From an uncultured beta proteobacterium (GTDB lineage Bacteria > Pseudomonadota > Gammaproteobacteria > Burkholderiales > Burkholderiaceae_C), in contig CAIRAW010000075.1 of assembly GCA_903876735.1 (NCBI GenBank), forward strand, positions 1 through 64,000: a stretch of 64,000 nt of DNA, written 5' to 3'. The notes beneath the pieces were generated by a model that was given only the letters and a program-made list of their open reading frames with translations, was not told the DNA's origin and did not search any database. Made by a program: the position numbers and the translations under genes. Below are positions 44,555-52,965 of this stretch, piece by piece; positions within the stretch are counted from its first letter, which is position 1; every line of letters begins with the position of its first letter.

Positions 44555-45031
44555 TCAGGCTGCGTCGACTTCAGTTGCCAGCATCAGGAATGGATTGACG
44601 ATGCGCAGCGTTCCACCAATCAACTGGTTGTGCTGCAGGTCTTCGCTGTAGAGCACGCTGGCATCCGCCTGCAGTGCTGCGGCCAGTACCAGACAGTCGT
44701 AAAAACTGTAGCGGGTTTCCTGCTGAAGATTGAGCGCGCAGTTCAACAATTCCGGGCTGGCGTTGACGCGGTTCATGGGCTGCATGGCTGCGGCTATGAA
44801 CTGTTTGCATTGATCGGTGTTGAAGCGTTGCGCGAATTTGCGCGTGGCCACGTTGGCAAACTCCTGAATCACCTGGTAACTGGTGCAGCCCAGGTGGCTG
44901 GCCAGGGCTTGCTCAATCAGCTGCAGTGCACGTTGCTTCTTCAGCGGTTCACTGGCCAACAGGGCATAGACAAAGATGTTGGTGTCGAGGAAAAACACCT
45001 CGTCTGCGCCGGGCTGAATTGGGTTCGCCAT
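44555..45031 (-). CDS. vapC: PIN-domain ribonuclease toxin (VapC-like)
   Basis: A 158-residue PIN-domain protein. The four acidic active-site positions are visible: FLDTNIFVYA (first Asp ~16), a central Glu in YQVIQEFANVA, YSFYDCLVLAAALQ (Asp ~115) and SVLYSEDLQHNQL (~131). Such toxins cut RNA, often tRNA. It starts 2 bp after the antitoxin gene and is read leftward with it; it converges with the transhydrogenase gene 30 bp away. Somewhat longer than minimal VapC (~130). Confidence 0.85.
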   Translation of the reverse strand: MANPIQPGADEVFFLDTNIFVYALLASEPLKKQRALQLIEQALASHLGCTSYQVIQEFANVATRKFAQRFNTDQCKQFIAAAMQPMNRVNASPELLNCALNLQQETRYSFYDCLVLAAALQADASVLYSEDLQHNQLIGGTLRIVNPFLMLATEVDAA

Positions 45032-45033
45032 GC

Positions 45034-45261
45034 TCAGCGTTCGTTCATTTCATCGCGCGTGAAGGGACGCCCCGCGTCGACATTGACCATTTGTTTCATC
45101 ACATCACGAAAACGGCTTACGGCGGCTTCATCCTGTGTGCCAGCGTACGCCACCAGCCATTTGCGGAATTCGACGTTGAGTGTGGTTTGCGTCGCCCCTG
45201 CCTTTTCGCGGGCACGGGCGATCAGTTGCTCATCCGCCGAGAGTGTGATGTTGCGAAGCAT
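45034..45261 (-). CDS. antitoxin of the PIN-toxin pair (VapB-like)
   Basis: 75 residues. The N-terminal MLRNITLSADEQLIARAREKAGATQTTLNVEFRKWLVAY has the ribbon-helix-helix pattern (a beta strand, then two helices) of DNA-binding antitoxins. The acidic C-terminal tail (DAGRPFTRDEMNER) would wrap the toxin. Placed directly before the toxin gene with a 2-bp gap. Two palindromes lie 14-46 bp before its start codon. Confidence 0.8.
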   Translation of the reverse strand: MLRNITLSADEQLIARAREKAGATQTTLNVEFRKWLVAYAGTQDEAAVSRFRDVMKQMVNVDAGRPFTRDEMNER

Positions 45262-45274
45262 GGGAGTTGCGATG

Positions 45275-45307
45275 TAGTGTGCACTAAATATTTAAAATAG
45301 TGTACAC
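45275..45307. promoter_or_regulatory. palindromic operator of the toxin-antitoxin promoter
   Basis: TAGTG-TG-CACTA (45275-45286) and TAGTGTACAC with a perfect GTGTACAC core (45298-45307) repeat the same half-site. They flank the AT-rich AAATATTTAAAA, which is a good leftward promoter -10 region. This is the usual autoregulatory layout. Confidence 0.6.
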
Positions 45308-45337
45308 GTAGGCGCCAAAGCTGGCAAGTGAAACAGC

Positions 45338-46180
45338 TCAATTCGGTTGCAGCGCCGTCAGGCTTGAGACCGGGCGGCGCAGGGTCGGGTCGAAGGGGTT
45401 GATCTTCGGGCCGATCAGTTGGGCTTCGCGCTTGAGCAGTTCCACCACGGTGGGCAAGCGCTCCGGGTTCAGGCGCGCCGAGATCGTGCCGACGCTCAGC
45501 GCCGCAACGGCGCGGCCGTCCTGGTCGCAAATCGGTACCGCCACGCCCGCCATGCCTTCGAGCAGGCCGGTATTGCGCGCGGCGTAGCCCAGTTCGCGCA
45601 CGCGGGCGATCTCGGTGCGCAGATAGACCTCATCGAAGACGCCGAGTTCACGCACCCGTGGCAAGTTGAAACGGATCACTTCCTCGCGCTCGGCTTCGGG
45701 CAGAAACGCCAGTATCGCCAGGCTGCCCTGGCCAATCCCGAGCGCCACGCGACCGCCGATGTCGCCGGTGAATGAGCGGATCGGAAACGGGCCCTCGCTG
45801 CGGTCCAGGCAGACTGCGTCAAAACCGCTGCGCGCCAGCAGGAACAGGGTGTCGCCCAGACTCGCGCACAGGCGCAGCAGGGTCGGGCGACAGAGTTCGC
45901 GCAGGTTGACCGGGTTGCCGGCGCGGGCCGCCAAAACAAAGAACTCAATACTCAGCCGGTAGTGCTTGCTGCGCTGGTCCTGTTCCACAACGCCTTCCTT
46001 GATCAGGGCCTGCAGGGTGCGGTGAACGGTGGCCTGTGTCAGGCCGATGTCCGCTGCAATCTGGGTTACGCGCGCGCCCTGCGTTTTGGCGTCGGCCAGC
46101 AACCGGATGATGGCAAAGGCGCGCTCCAGGGCCCCGACACCGGGACTCTGGCTTTTTGATGTGTCGTCTGATGGAAGCAT
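45338..46180 (-). CDS. IclR-family transcriptional regulator
   Basis: 280 residues. The N-terminal winged helix (LERAFAIIRLLADAKTQGARVTQIAADIGLTQATVHRTLQALIKEGVVEQD, ~15-70) and the C-terminal IclR effector domain (GDTLFLLARSGFDAVCLDRSEGPFPIRSFTGDIGGRVALGIGQGSLAIL, and VAVPICDQDGRAVAALSVGTISARL) are complete. The start at 46180 (MLPSDDTSKSQ) is taken because the longer frame reads back through the likely operator. Divergent from the ABC transporter/dehydrogenase operon, so it most likely controls that operon in response to its substrate. Confidence 0.9.
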   Translation of the reverse strand: MLPSDDTSKSQSPGVGALERAFAIIRLLADAKTQGARVTQIAADIGLTQATVHRTLQALIKEGVVEQDQRSKHYRLSIEFFVLAARAGNPVNLRELCRPTLLRLCASLGDTLFLLARSGFDAVCLDRSEGPFPIRSFTGDIGGRVALGIGQGSLAILAFLPEAEREEVIRFNLPRVRELGVFDEVYLRTEIARVRELGYAARNTGLLEGMAGVAVPICDQDGRAVAALSVGTISARLNPERLPTVVELLKREAQLIGPKINPFDPTLRRPVSSLTALQPN

Positions 46181-46200
46181 TACTATATTGTGACGCCAAA

Positions 46201-46219
46201 TATTCTGTTGAGTGGAATA
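46201..46219. promoter_or_regulatory. inverted repeat between iclR-type gene and ABC operon
   Basis: TATTC-N9-GAATA, with another GGAATA half-site at 46244-46249. IclR-family operators are often palindromes of this TTCC/GGAA type. It lies 21 bp before the regulator's start and 135 bp before the transporter gene. Confidence 0.35.
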
Positions 46220-46353
46220 ATTTGTAGATTTATGTCGTTTGCTGGAATACCCTGTTGACGGTTCAAACGCTTTCAAAGATTATTTGCCCTGGCCATTCCT
46301 GCAGCGCTGCGTTGACGGGAGCGCTTGGCGGTGCAAATGACAAGGAGTGGTGG

Positions 46354-47400
46354 ATGTCTTTTCTGACGCTTTCGGATGTATCCAAGCTGTATGGTGCGAA
46401 CTGTGTCGTGTCGCATATGAGCCTGAGCGTTGCAAAAGGCGAATTTGTTTCGTTGCTGGGTCCGTCGGGTTGCGGCAAGACGACGACGCTGCAGATGATT
46501 GCCGGTTTCACCGAAGTCAGCAGCGGGCGCATCCTGCTTGACGGCAAGGACATTACCGACACCAAGCCCAATTCGCGTGGCCTGGGCATCGTGTTCCAGA
46601 GCTATGCGCTGTTTCCCCACATGACGGTGTTCGACAACGTCAGTTTTGGCCTGGAGATGCGCCGTGTTGACCGTGCCGAGCGCCTGGACCGCGTCAAGCG
46701 CGCGCTGGCCCTTGTGCATCTGGAGGACCTTGCCAGCCGCTATCCGCGCGAGTTGTCGGGCGGTCAGCGCCAGCGGGTGGCCCTGGCGCGGGCGCTGGTG
46801 ATCGAGCCGGCCGTGCTGCTGCTCGATGAGCCGCTGTCGAATCTGGATGCCAAGTTGCGTGAGGAGATGCAGTTCGAGTTGCGCCAGATCCAGCGCAAGG
46901 TCGGCACCACCACTATCATGGTCACGCACGACCAGACCGAGGCGATGTCAATCAGCGACCGCGTGGTCGTGATGCAGGCCGGCCACGTGACGCAGATCGA
47001 CGCGCCGTTCAAGCTCTACGAGCAGCCGCAGACGCGCTTTATCTCCAGCTTTGTCGGCAAGGCCAATCTTCTGACGGGCCGGGTCGCGCTGGCCGGTGCG
47101 CGTGCGCGGATCGATCTGGGCGCGCTGCAGGTTGATGTGGATGGCGCCGGCCTGAGCCAGGGCGCCGAAGTGGTGCTGAGCCTGCGGCCGGAAAAGATCA
47201 GCTTTGTTCCGGCCGGCAAGGGCCAACTCGATGGCGTGGTCACGGCGCGCTTCTTCCTCGGCAGCCAGTGGCTCTACCACGTCACGACGGCGCTGGGCCA
47301 GTTGCAGGTGGTGTGCCCGAACGGTGACGTGCTGCCGCCCGAGGAACAGAGCGCTACCGGTCTGGCCTGGGACGCCAACTCCATGCGCGTGCTGTCATGA
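46354..47400 (+). CDS. spermidine/putrescine-type ABC transporter ATP-binding protein
   Basis: 348 residues, PotA-like. The Walker A is GPSGCGKTT (~35-43), the Q-loop IVFQSYALFPHMTVFDNV, the signature LSGGQRQRVALARAL and the Walker B VLLLDEPLSNLDAKLREEM. The C-terminal TOBE domain (~240-348) includes VVLSLRPEKISFV. AAGGAG lies 9 bases before the ATG at 46354; the longer frame from 46255 overlaps the presumed operator. First gene of an operon ending with the aldehyde dehydrogenase; overlaps the permease gene by 4 bp. Confidence 0.9.
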   Translation: MSFLTLSDVSKLYGANCVVSHMSLSVAKGEFVSLLGPSGCGKTTTLQMIAGFTEVSSGRILLDGKDITDTKPNSRGLGIVFQSYALFPHMTVFDNVSFGLEMRRVDRAERLDRVKRALALVHLEDLASRYPRELSGGQRQRVALARALVIEPAVLLLDEPLSNLDAKLREEMQFELRQIQRKVGTTTIMVTHDQTEAMSISDRVVVMQAGHVTQIDAPFKLYEQPQTRFISSFVGKANLLTGRVALAGARARIDLGALQVDVDGAGLSQGAEVVLSLRPEKISFVPAGKGQLDGVVTARFFLGSQWLYHVTTALGQLQVVCPNGDVLPPEEQSATGLAWDANSMRVLS

Positions 47401-48251
47401 AACTGGGCCCTTACACCGCACCCTGGGCCTTGTCAGCACCCGCCATGCTGCTGTTCGGCTGTCTGCTGCTGGTACCGCTGGGCCTGACGGCGGTGCTGTC
47501 TTTCAACGTTTTCGATTACACGACCGGCGTCAAGAATGAATTCACGCTGGCGCATTACCTGGCCGTGCTGGGCGACGAGTATTACTACGGCATCTTCTGG
47601 CGCACCTTCTGGATCTCGGGGTTGACGACGCTGATATGCCTTGTTGTTGGCGCGCCCGAGGCCTATGTGCTCAGCCGCATGGGCAATCCCTGGCGCTCGA
47701 TTTTCCTGCTGATCGTGCTGGCGCCGCTGCTGGTGTCGGTGGTGGTGCGCGCCTTTGGCTGGAGCATGCTGCTGGGCCCGCAGGGCGTGGTCAACCATGC
47801 GTTGCAGGCGCTGGGGCTGGGGCCGGTGCGCATTCTGTACACCGAGTGGGCGGTGGTCATCGCCCTGGTGCATGTGATGCTGCCCTTCATGGTGATTCCG
47901 GTCTGGACCTCGCTGCAAAAACTCGACGCCGCGGTTGAGAACGCCGCGCTGTCGCTGTCGGCCTCGCATTTCACGACGCTGCGGCGCATCGTGCTGCCGC
48001 AGGTGCTGCCGGGCATTCTGTCGGGCAGCCTGATTGTCTTCGGGCTCAGCGCCAGCGCCTTTGCGATTCCGGGACTGCTGGGCGGGCGCCGGCTCAAGAT
48101 GGTGGCCACCGTGGTTTATGACGAGTACCTGCACGAACTCAACTGGCCATTGGGAGCGGCGCTGGCCCTGATCCTGCTGGCGGCGAATCTGCTCGTGATG
48201 CTGAGCTACAACCGCGTGCTTGAAGGCCGCTACAAGAAGTCGCTGGGCTAG
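47397..48251 (+). CDS. ABC transporter permease (PotB-like)
   Basis: A 284-residue membrane protein with about six helices, starting APWALSAPAMLLFGCLLLVPLGLTAVLSF. The permease loop shows ENAALSLSASHFTTLRRIVLPQVLPGILSG, with the conserved EAA-G pattern. It pairs with the next gene's product to form the channel. ATGA overlap upstream, and two bases separate it from the next gene. Confidence 0.9.
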   Translation: MKLGPYTAPWALSAPAMLLFGCLLLVPLGLTAVLSFNVFDYTTGVKNEFTLAHYLAVLGDEYYYGIFWRTFWISGLTTLICLVVGAPEAYVLSRMGNPWRSIFLLIVLAPLLVSVVVRAFGWSMLLGPQGVVNHALQALGLGPVRILYTEWAVVIALVHVMLPFMVIPVWTSLQKLDAAVENAALSLSASHFTTLRRIVLPQVLPGILSGSLIVFGLSASAFAIPGLLGGRRLKMVATVVYDEYLHELNWPLGAALALILLAANLLVMLSYNRVLEGRYKKSLG

Positions 48252-48253
48252 CC

Positions 48254-49048
48254 ATGTCAAAGAACGGACCCCTGGCACTGCTGTTCAATGCGCTGGTCAT
48301 CAGTTTCATGCTGGCGCCGCTGTTGATCGTCTGCGTCGTCGCCTTCACGCCCGCCAACACCCTGACGATACCGACCACCTCGTTTTCACTGCGCTGGTTC
48401 AAGGCGGTGTTCGCGCATCCGGATTTCGTGACTTCGTTCTGGAACAGCCTGTGGCTGGCCCTGTCGTCGGCCACGCTGGCAACGCTGATTGCCATTCCCG
48501 CCGGTCTGGCGCTGACGCGTTTCAATTTTGCCGGGCGTGAGGCCCTGAACGCGCTGTTTCTGTCACCGCTGATCATTCCGCATCTGGTGCTGGGCGTGGC
48601 GATGCTGCGCCTGTTTTCGCTGATCGGTGCCACCGGCAGTTTTTTCTGGTTGGTGCTGGCCCATGTGGTGGTGATCACGCCCTACGTTCTGCGCCTGGTG
48701 GTGGCGGCGTCCGTCGGCGCAGACCGCAGTTGCGAGCAGGCTGCGCTCTCACTCGGTGCCAGTGGTGCCACAGTCTTTCGCCGTGTCACCCTGCCCATGA
48801 TCCTGCCGGGTGTCACAGGCGGCTGGTTGCTCGCGTTCATCAACAGTTTTGACGAGGTGACGATGTCGATCTTCGTTACTTCACCCGCCACGGTGACCTT
48901 GCCGGTGCGCATGTACATGTACGCGACCGAGTCGGTTGATCCGCTGATGGCCGCGGCCTCCGCCCTGATGGTGGCCTTTACCGCCGCTGTCATGGTGCTG
49001 CTGGACCGGCTCTACGGCCTGGACAAGATTCTGGTGGGAGAAAAATGA
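48254..49048 (+). CDS. ABC transporter permease (PotC-like)
   Basis: 264 residues with about six helices (VISFMLAPLLIVCVVAFTP first). The coupling loop is EQAALSLGASGATVFRRVTLPMILPGVTGGWLLAFINSFDEVT, a typical PotC/PotI ending. It overlaps the following [2Fe-2S] gene by 4 bp (ATGA), which ties transport and oxidation genes into one mRNA. Confidence 0.9.
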   Translation: MSKNGPLALLFNALVISFMLAPLLIVCVVAFTPANTLTIPTTSFSLRWFKAVFAHPDFVTSFWNSLWLALSSATLATLIAIPAGLALTRFNFAGREALNALFLSPLIIPHLVLGVAMLRLFSLIGATGSFFWLVLAHVVVITPYVLRLVVAASVGADRSCEQAALSLGASGATVFRRVTLPMILPGVTGGWLLAFINSFDEVTMSIFVTSPATVTLPVRMYMYATESVDPLMAAASALMVAFTAAVMVLLDRLYGLDKILVGEK

Positions 49049-49356
49049 GCGAAGCCCTTGAGAGCCCGGCACTGTTCCAGCGGCTGGGCGAGAGCGGGCG
49101 CGAGCCGATCAGCTTCACGCTCGATGGCCAACTGCTGCAGGCGCTGCAGGGGGACACCATCATGACAGCGGTGTTGACCCAGCAAAGCCAGTTGCGCCAG
49201 TCAGAATTCAGCGCCAGCGCGCGCGCCGGCTTTTGCCTGATGGGCGCTTGCCAGGATTGCTGGATAGTCAGCGAGTCCGGCCAGCGCTACCGGTCCTGTT
49301 CGACCCTGCTCGTGCCCGGCATGCGCCTGCTCACGCAGGTGGAGGGCGGCGCTTGA
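49045..49356 (+). CDS. [2Fe-2S] small subunit of an amine/amino-acid dehydrogenase
   Basis: A 103-residue ferredoxin-like protein of the type found as the N-terminal part of sarcosine oxidase alpha, and as small subunits of opine oxidases and hydroxyproline/proline dehydrogenases. It has SFTLDGQLLQALQGDTIMTAVLT, then the cluster motif CLMGACQDC and a fourth Cys in YRSC. Its stop overlaps the next gene's TTG start (TTGA), forming a three-gene set with the FAD/NAD(P) and DAO subunits. Confidence 0.85.
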   Translation: MSEALESPALFQRLGESGREPISFTLDGQLLQALQGDTIMTAVLTQQSQLRQSEFSASARAGFCLMGACQDCWIVSESGQRYRSCSTLLVPGMRLLTQVEGGA

Positions 49357-50738
49357 GCAGCGCTGCGCCAGCCGTTATTGTGGGCGCCGGTCCGGCCGGG
49401 ATTCGAGCCGCGCAGACCCTGGTGCGCCATGGTCTGCGCCCGGTTTTGCTGGATGAAGCCGCCGCCTGCGGTGGCCAGATCTACCGTCAGCCGCCGGCCA
49501 ACTTTCAGCGCAGCGGCAAAGAACGCTATGGTTTTGAAGCCGGGCGCGCCGCGTCGGTTCATGAGGCCATGCGCGCCATCCAGGACAGTGTGGACTACCG
49601 CAACGAAACCCTGGTCTGGAATGCCGAAGGCGGCCAACTCGATCTGCTGCGGGGGAGCAGGACTTCAACCCTGGCCTATTCGCAGCTGATCGTCGCCACC
49701 GGCGCGACCGACCGCGTGCTGCCGTTTCCGGGCTGGACCACACCCGGCGTCTACAGTCTGGGCGGGGCCCAGGTGGCGCTCAAGTTTCAGGCCTGCAGTG
49801 TTGGCGAACGCGTGGTCTTCATGGGCACCGGGCCCTTGCTCTACCTGGTGGCCTACCAGTATGCAAAGGCCGGCGCCAAGGTGTTGGCGGTGCTCGACAG
49901 TGCGCGTCTGGGCGACCAGATCGCCGCCTTGCCGGCGCTTCTGCGCCAGCCCGCATTGCTGGCCAAAGGCCTGTATTACATGGCCTGGCTGCGCACCCAC
50001 GGTGTGCGCCTGCACGATGGCGTGCAAGCGTTGCGCGCAGGAGGGCAGACGCGGGTGACGGCCTTCGAATGGTCTGATGCCCATGGTCAGCACAGCCTGG
50101 CTTGCGATGCCATCGCTTTTGGCTACGGTCTGCGTTCAGAGACGCAATTGGCGGACATCCTGGGTTGCCGCTTTGGTTTCGACGCGCTGCAACGCGCCTG
50201 GTTGCCCGAGCGCGACGCTGCCGGGCGTGCCAGTGTCAGCGGTGTTTACCTGGCCGGCGATGGCGCTGGCATCCTGGGCGCCGATGCGGCCGAGTTGGCG
50301 GGTGAGCGCGCCGCGCTGGCGCTGCTGGAAGATCGCGCTATTGCGCTTGACCCGGCGGCGCAAGCGCGCGCTGCGCTGCTCGAATCAAAACTGGCACGCC
50401 AGCGCCGTTTGCGCGTGGGTTTGGAGCGCGCCTTTCCCTTGCCCAGGGCCTGGGCGGCGCAGGCAGCGGACGATCTGGTGATCTGCCGCTGCGAGGAAGT
50501 CACGGCCGGTGACTTGCGTGCCGCAGCCCGATCTGGCGGCGCGACCGAACTCAACCGGCTCAAGGCCTTGTCGCGGGTCGGCATGGGGCGTTGTCAGGGG
50601 CGCATGTGTGCGGCAGCAGCGGCGGAGATTCTGGCGCAATGCACGGCGCAGCCGATCGCGCTGACCGGCCGGCTGCGGGCGCAGGCGCCGATCAAGCCGA
50701 TCCCGTTCGCACTGGTCGAACCCAAGGCGTCGGCATGA
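49353..50738 (+). CDS. FAD/NAD(P)-binding subunit of the amine/amino-acid dehydrogenase
   Basis: A 461-residue pyridine-nucleotide-disulphide-oxidoreductase-like subunit. The FAD motif is VIVGAGPAGIRAAQTLVRHG, followed by ACGGQIYRQPP. The second nucleotide motif is VVFMGTGPLLYLVAYQYAKAG, and there is GVYLAGDGAGILGADAAELAG. The C-terminal BFD-type [2Fe-2S] site is CRCEEVTAGDL...GMGRCQGRMC. I choose the TTG at 49353, overlapping the previous stop, because homology begins directly after it; an upstream frame from 49233 overlaps the small subunit. It matches the alpha subunit of opine-oxidase-type enzymes. It overlaps the DAO subunit gene by 4 bp. Confidence 0.85.
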   Translation: MSSAAPAVIVGAGPAGIRAAQTLVRHGLRPVLLDEAAACGGQIYRQPPANFQRSGKERYGFEAGRAASVHEAMRAIQDSVDYRNETLVWNAEGGQLDLLRGSRTSTLAYSQLIVATGATDRVLPFPGWTTPGVYSLGGAQVALKFQACSVGERVVFMGTGPLLYLVAYQYAKAGAKVLAVLDSARLGDQIAALPALLRQPALLAKGLYYMAWLRTHGVRLHDGVQALRAGGQTRVTAFEWSDAHGQHSLACDAIAFGYGLRSETQLADILGCRFGFDALQRAWLPERDAAGRASVSGVYLAGDGAGILGADAAELAGERAALALLEDRAIALDPAAQARAALLESKLARQRRLRVGLERAFPLPRAWAAQAADDLVICRCEEVTAGDLRAAARSGGATELNRLKALSRVGMGRCQGRMCAAAAAEILAQCTAQPIALTGRLRAQAPIKPIPFALVEPKASA

Positions 50739-51871
50739 CACAGCCCCTGCGCAGCGACGTGGCGATCGTGGGCGGCGGCATCGTGGGTGCATCCGCGGCG
50801 CTGGCGCTGCGCCGCATGGGCTTGTCGGTCACTGTGCTGGAACGCGACTTTTGTGGCTCGCGCTCCAGCGGTGTCAACTATGGCGGCGTGCGCCGGCAGG
50901 GTCGCTCGCTGGCGCAACTGCCACTGGCCCAGCGCGCGCACGGCATCTGGGGACGTTTGTCCGAATGGACCGGCCACTCGGGCGAGTACATCCGCAGCGG
51001 GCACCTGAAGATTGCGCGCAGCGATGCCGATCTGGCCTCGCTGGAAGCCTACCGCGAACGCAGCCGGGGTTTCGGCATGGACTTGCAGATGCTGGGCGCC
51101 GCCGCGCTGCGCGAGCGCTATCCCTGGTTGGGTCCGCGTGCCGTTGGCGGCTCCCTGTGTCCGCAGGACGGGCACGCCAATCCGCGTCTGGTATCGCCCG
51201 CCATCGCGCGCGCTGCGCTGCGGCTGGGCGCGATCATCCACGAGCAATGCCGGGTCGAACACATCGCGCACGACGGCAATCACTTTGTGCTGTCAAGCGC
51301 CACCGGCCTGCAACTGCGTGCGCCGTTCTTGCTGAACTGCGCGGGTGCCTGGTCTGGTGCCATCGCCGCGCAATTTGGCGAACCGGTGCCTATGGTGCCG
51401 GCGCACCCGGTGATGGCGGTGACGGAGCCGCTGCCCCTGTTCATGAACCTGAGCCTGGGGGTCGAGGGCGGTGGCATTTACGCGCGCCAGGCAGTGCGCG
51501 GCAATTGCGTGATTGGCGGCTCGCGCGGCTTTGCGCTGGACGCCGAGCGCGCCCGTCCGAGCCGTGATGCGATCGCGATGGTGCTGGCGCAGACGGTGGA
51601 ATTGCTGCCCAAGCTGCGCCACGCCCACATCATCCGCAGCTGGAGCGGCACCGAAGGTTATCTGCCCGACCATGAGCCGGTCATCGGTCCGAGCGCGACA
51701 CGCCCTGGCCTGATTCATGGTTTTGGTTTTGCCGGCTCCGGCTTTCAAACCGGACCGGCGGTTGGCGAAGTGCTGGCCGAGCTGGTGCGTGACGGTGCCA
51801 GCAGCACACCGATTGCCGAGTTTTCAATTTCGCGCTTTTCCCGTGTTCTTTCACCCGCTACTTCAATCTAA
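50735..51871 (+). CDS. DAO-family FAD-dependent dehydrogenase subunit (catalytic)
   Basis: 378 residues of the D-amino-acid oxidase/sarcosine oxidase beta fold. The FAD motif is VAIVGGGIVGASAALALRRMG (~9-29), followed by SSGVNYGGVRRQGRS and the substrate-side Arg/Tyr region. The C-terminal block is RSWSGTEGYLPDHEPVIGPSATRPGLIHGFGFAGSGFQTGPAVGEVLAELV. The ATG at 50735 overlaps the previous stop. It should oxidise the C-N bond of a secondary amine or amino acid. Candidates include pipecolate, hydroxyproline, D-amino acids or opines. The ALDH7-like enzyme downstream points to a product aldehyde or cyclic imine such as piperideine-6-carboxylate. Confidence 0.85.
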   Translation: MTQPLRSDVAIVGGGIVGASAALALRRMGLSVTVLERDFCGSRSSGVNYGGVRRQGRSLAQLPLAQRAHGIWGRLSEWTGHSGEYIRSGHLKIARSDADLASLEAYRERSRGFGMDLQMLGAAALRERYPWLGPRAVGGSLCPQDGHANPRLVSPAIARAALRLGAIIHEQCRVEHIAHDGNHFVLSSATGLQLRAPFLLNCAGAWSGAIAAQFGEPVPMVPAHPVMAVTEPLPLFMNLSLGVEGGGIYARQAVRGNCVIGGSRGFALDAERARPSRDAIAMVLAQTVELLPKLRHAHIIRSWSGTEGYLPDHEPVIGPSATRPGLIHGFGFAGSGFQTGPAVGEVLAELVRDGASSTPIAEFSISRFSRVLSPATSI

Positions 51872-51882
51872 AGGAGATTTTC

Positions 51883-52956
51883 ATGAAACACTGTTCTTCC
51901 ATTTTCAAGACGGCACGTCCTGCGGCGCTGCCGCTCGCCATTGCAGCCCTGGCCTTGACGGCGGGGCTCGCCAGTGCGCAAACCAAGACCCTGTACATCG
52001 GCATGAATGGCGGGGCCATGGAGAAGACCTGGACCGAAAACGTGTTCCCCGCGTTCGAGAAGGCCAACAACGTCAAGGTGGTGGTGGTGCCCGGTGGCTC
52101 GGCCGACATCCTGGCCAAGGCGCAGGCGAACAAGGACAAACCGCAGATGCACGTGATGTTTCTCGACGACGGCGTGATGGTCCGCGCCATTGGCATGGGG
52201 CTGTGCGAAAAGATGAAGCCGAGTGCGGCCTTGAATGAGGTCTTCCCGACGGCGCGCTTTAAGGGTGACATGGCAACCGGCGTCACCATGGGCATGACCG
52301 GACTGGCCTACAACAAGAAGATGTTCACGGAAAGAGGCTGGGCGCCACCGACATCCTGGATGGACCTGGCCGATCCGAAATTCAAGGGCAAGGTGGTGTT
52401 CCAGTCGCTTTCCTCATCGACCTTTGGCCTGCATGGTTTCCTGATGTTCAACCGCATCAAGGGCGGCACCGACAGCAACGTCGAGCCTGGCTTCAACGCC
52501 TGGAAGACCAGCGTGGGTCCGAACGTTCTCGAATACATTCCGAGTTCGGCCAAGCTCTCCGAAATGCTGCAGACCGGCGAGGCCGCGATTGCGCCGCTGA
52601 CACCGACGTCAGTCGCGACCCTGCAGGAAAAAGGCATTGCGGTCGAATACGCGCAACCCAAGGAAGGCTCGGTGGTGCTGATGGTGGGCGAGTGCGTGAT
52701 TGCCAACAACAGCGAACCGGTGCTGGCGCAGAAGCTGGCCGAATACCTGCTGACGGCCGAGGCCCAGGCGGCTGGTCTGCAGCATGGCAACCAGATTCCA
52801 TCGAACCCGAAAGCGCCAGCCATTGGTGACGATGCCAAGCTCAAGCTCAAGCAGTTCGGCGAATACATGAAGACCGCCGTGGTGGTGGACTGGAACGCCA
52901 TCAACGAGAATCGTCCGGCGTGGAACGCGCGCTGGAACCGGATCATTGAACGCTAA
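51883..52956 (+). CDS. ABC transporter substrate-binding protein (PotD/SBP type)
   Basis: A 357-residue periplasmic protein with signal peptide ending TAGLASAQ (~30). It shows the PotD-like segments YIGMNGGAMEKTWTENVFPAFEKANNVKVVVVPGGSADILAKAQANKDKPQMHVM and GMTGLAYNKKMFTERGWAPPTSWMDLADPKFKGKV. AAGGAG lies 8 bases before the ATG. It supplies the transporter at the head of this operon even though three oxidase genes lie between. The ligand is unknown; a cationic amino acid, opine or polyamine would fit the system type. Confidence 0.88.
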   Translation: MKHCSSIFKTARPAALPLAIAALALTAGLASAQTKTLYIGMNGGAMEKTWTENVFPAFEKANNVKVVVVPGGSADILAKAQANKDKPQMHVMFLDDGVMVRAIGMGLCEKMKPSAALNEVFPTARFKGDMATGVTMGMTGLAYNKKMFTERGWAPPTSWMDLADPKFKGKVVFQSLSSSTFGLHGFLMFNRIKGGTDSNVEPGFNAWKTSVGPNVLEYIPSSAKLSEMLQTGEAAIAPLTPTSVATLQEKGIAVEYAQPKEGSVVLMVGECVIANNSEPVLAQKLAEYLLTAEAQAAGLQHGNQIPSNPKAPAIGDDAKLKLKQFGEYMKTAVVVDWNAINENRPAWNARWNRIIER

Positions 52957-52965
52957 AGACTGACC

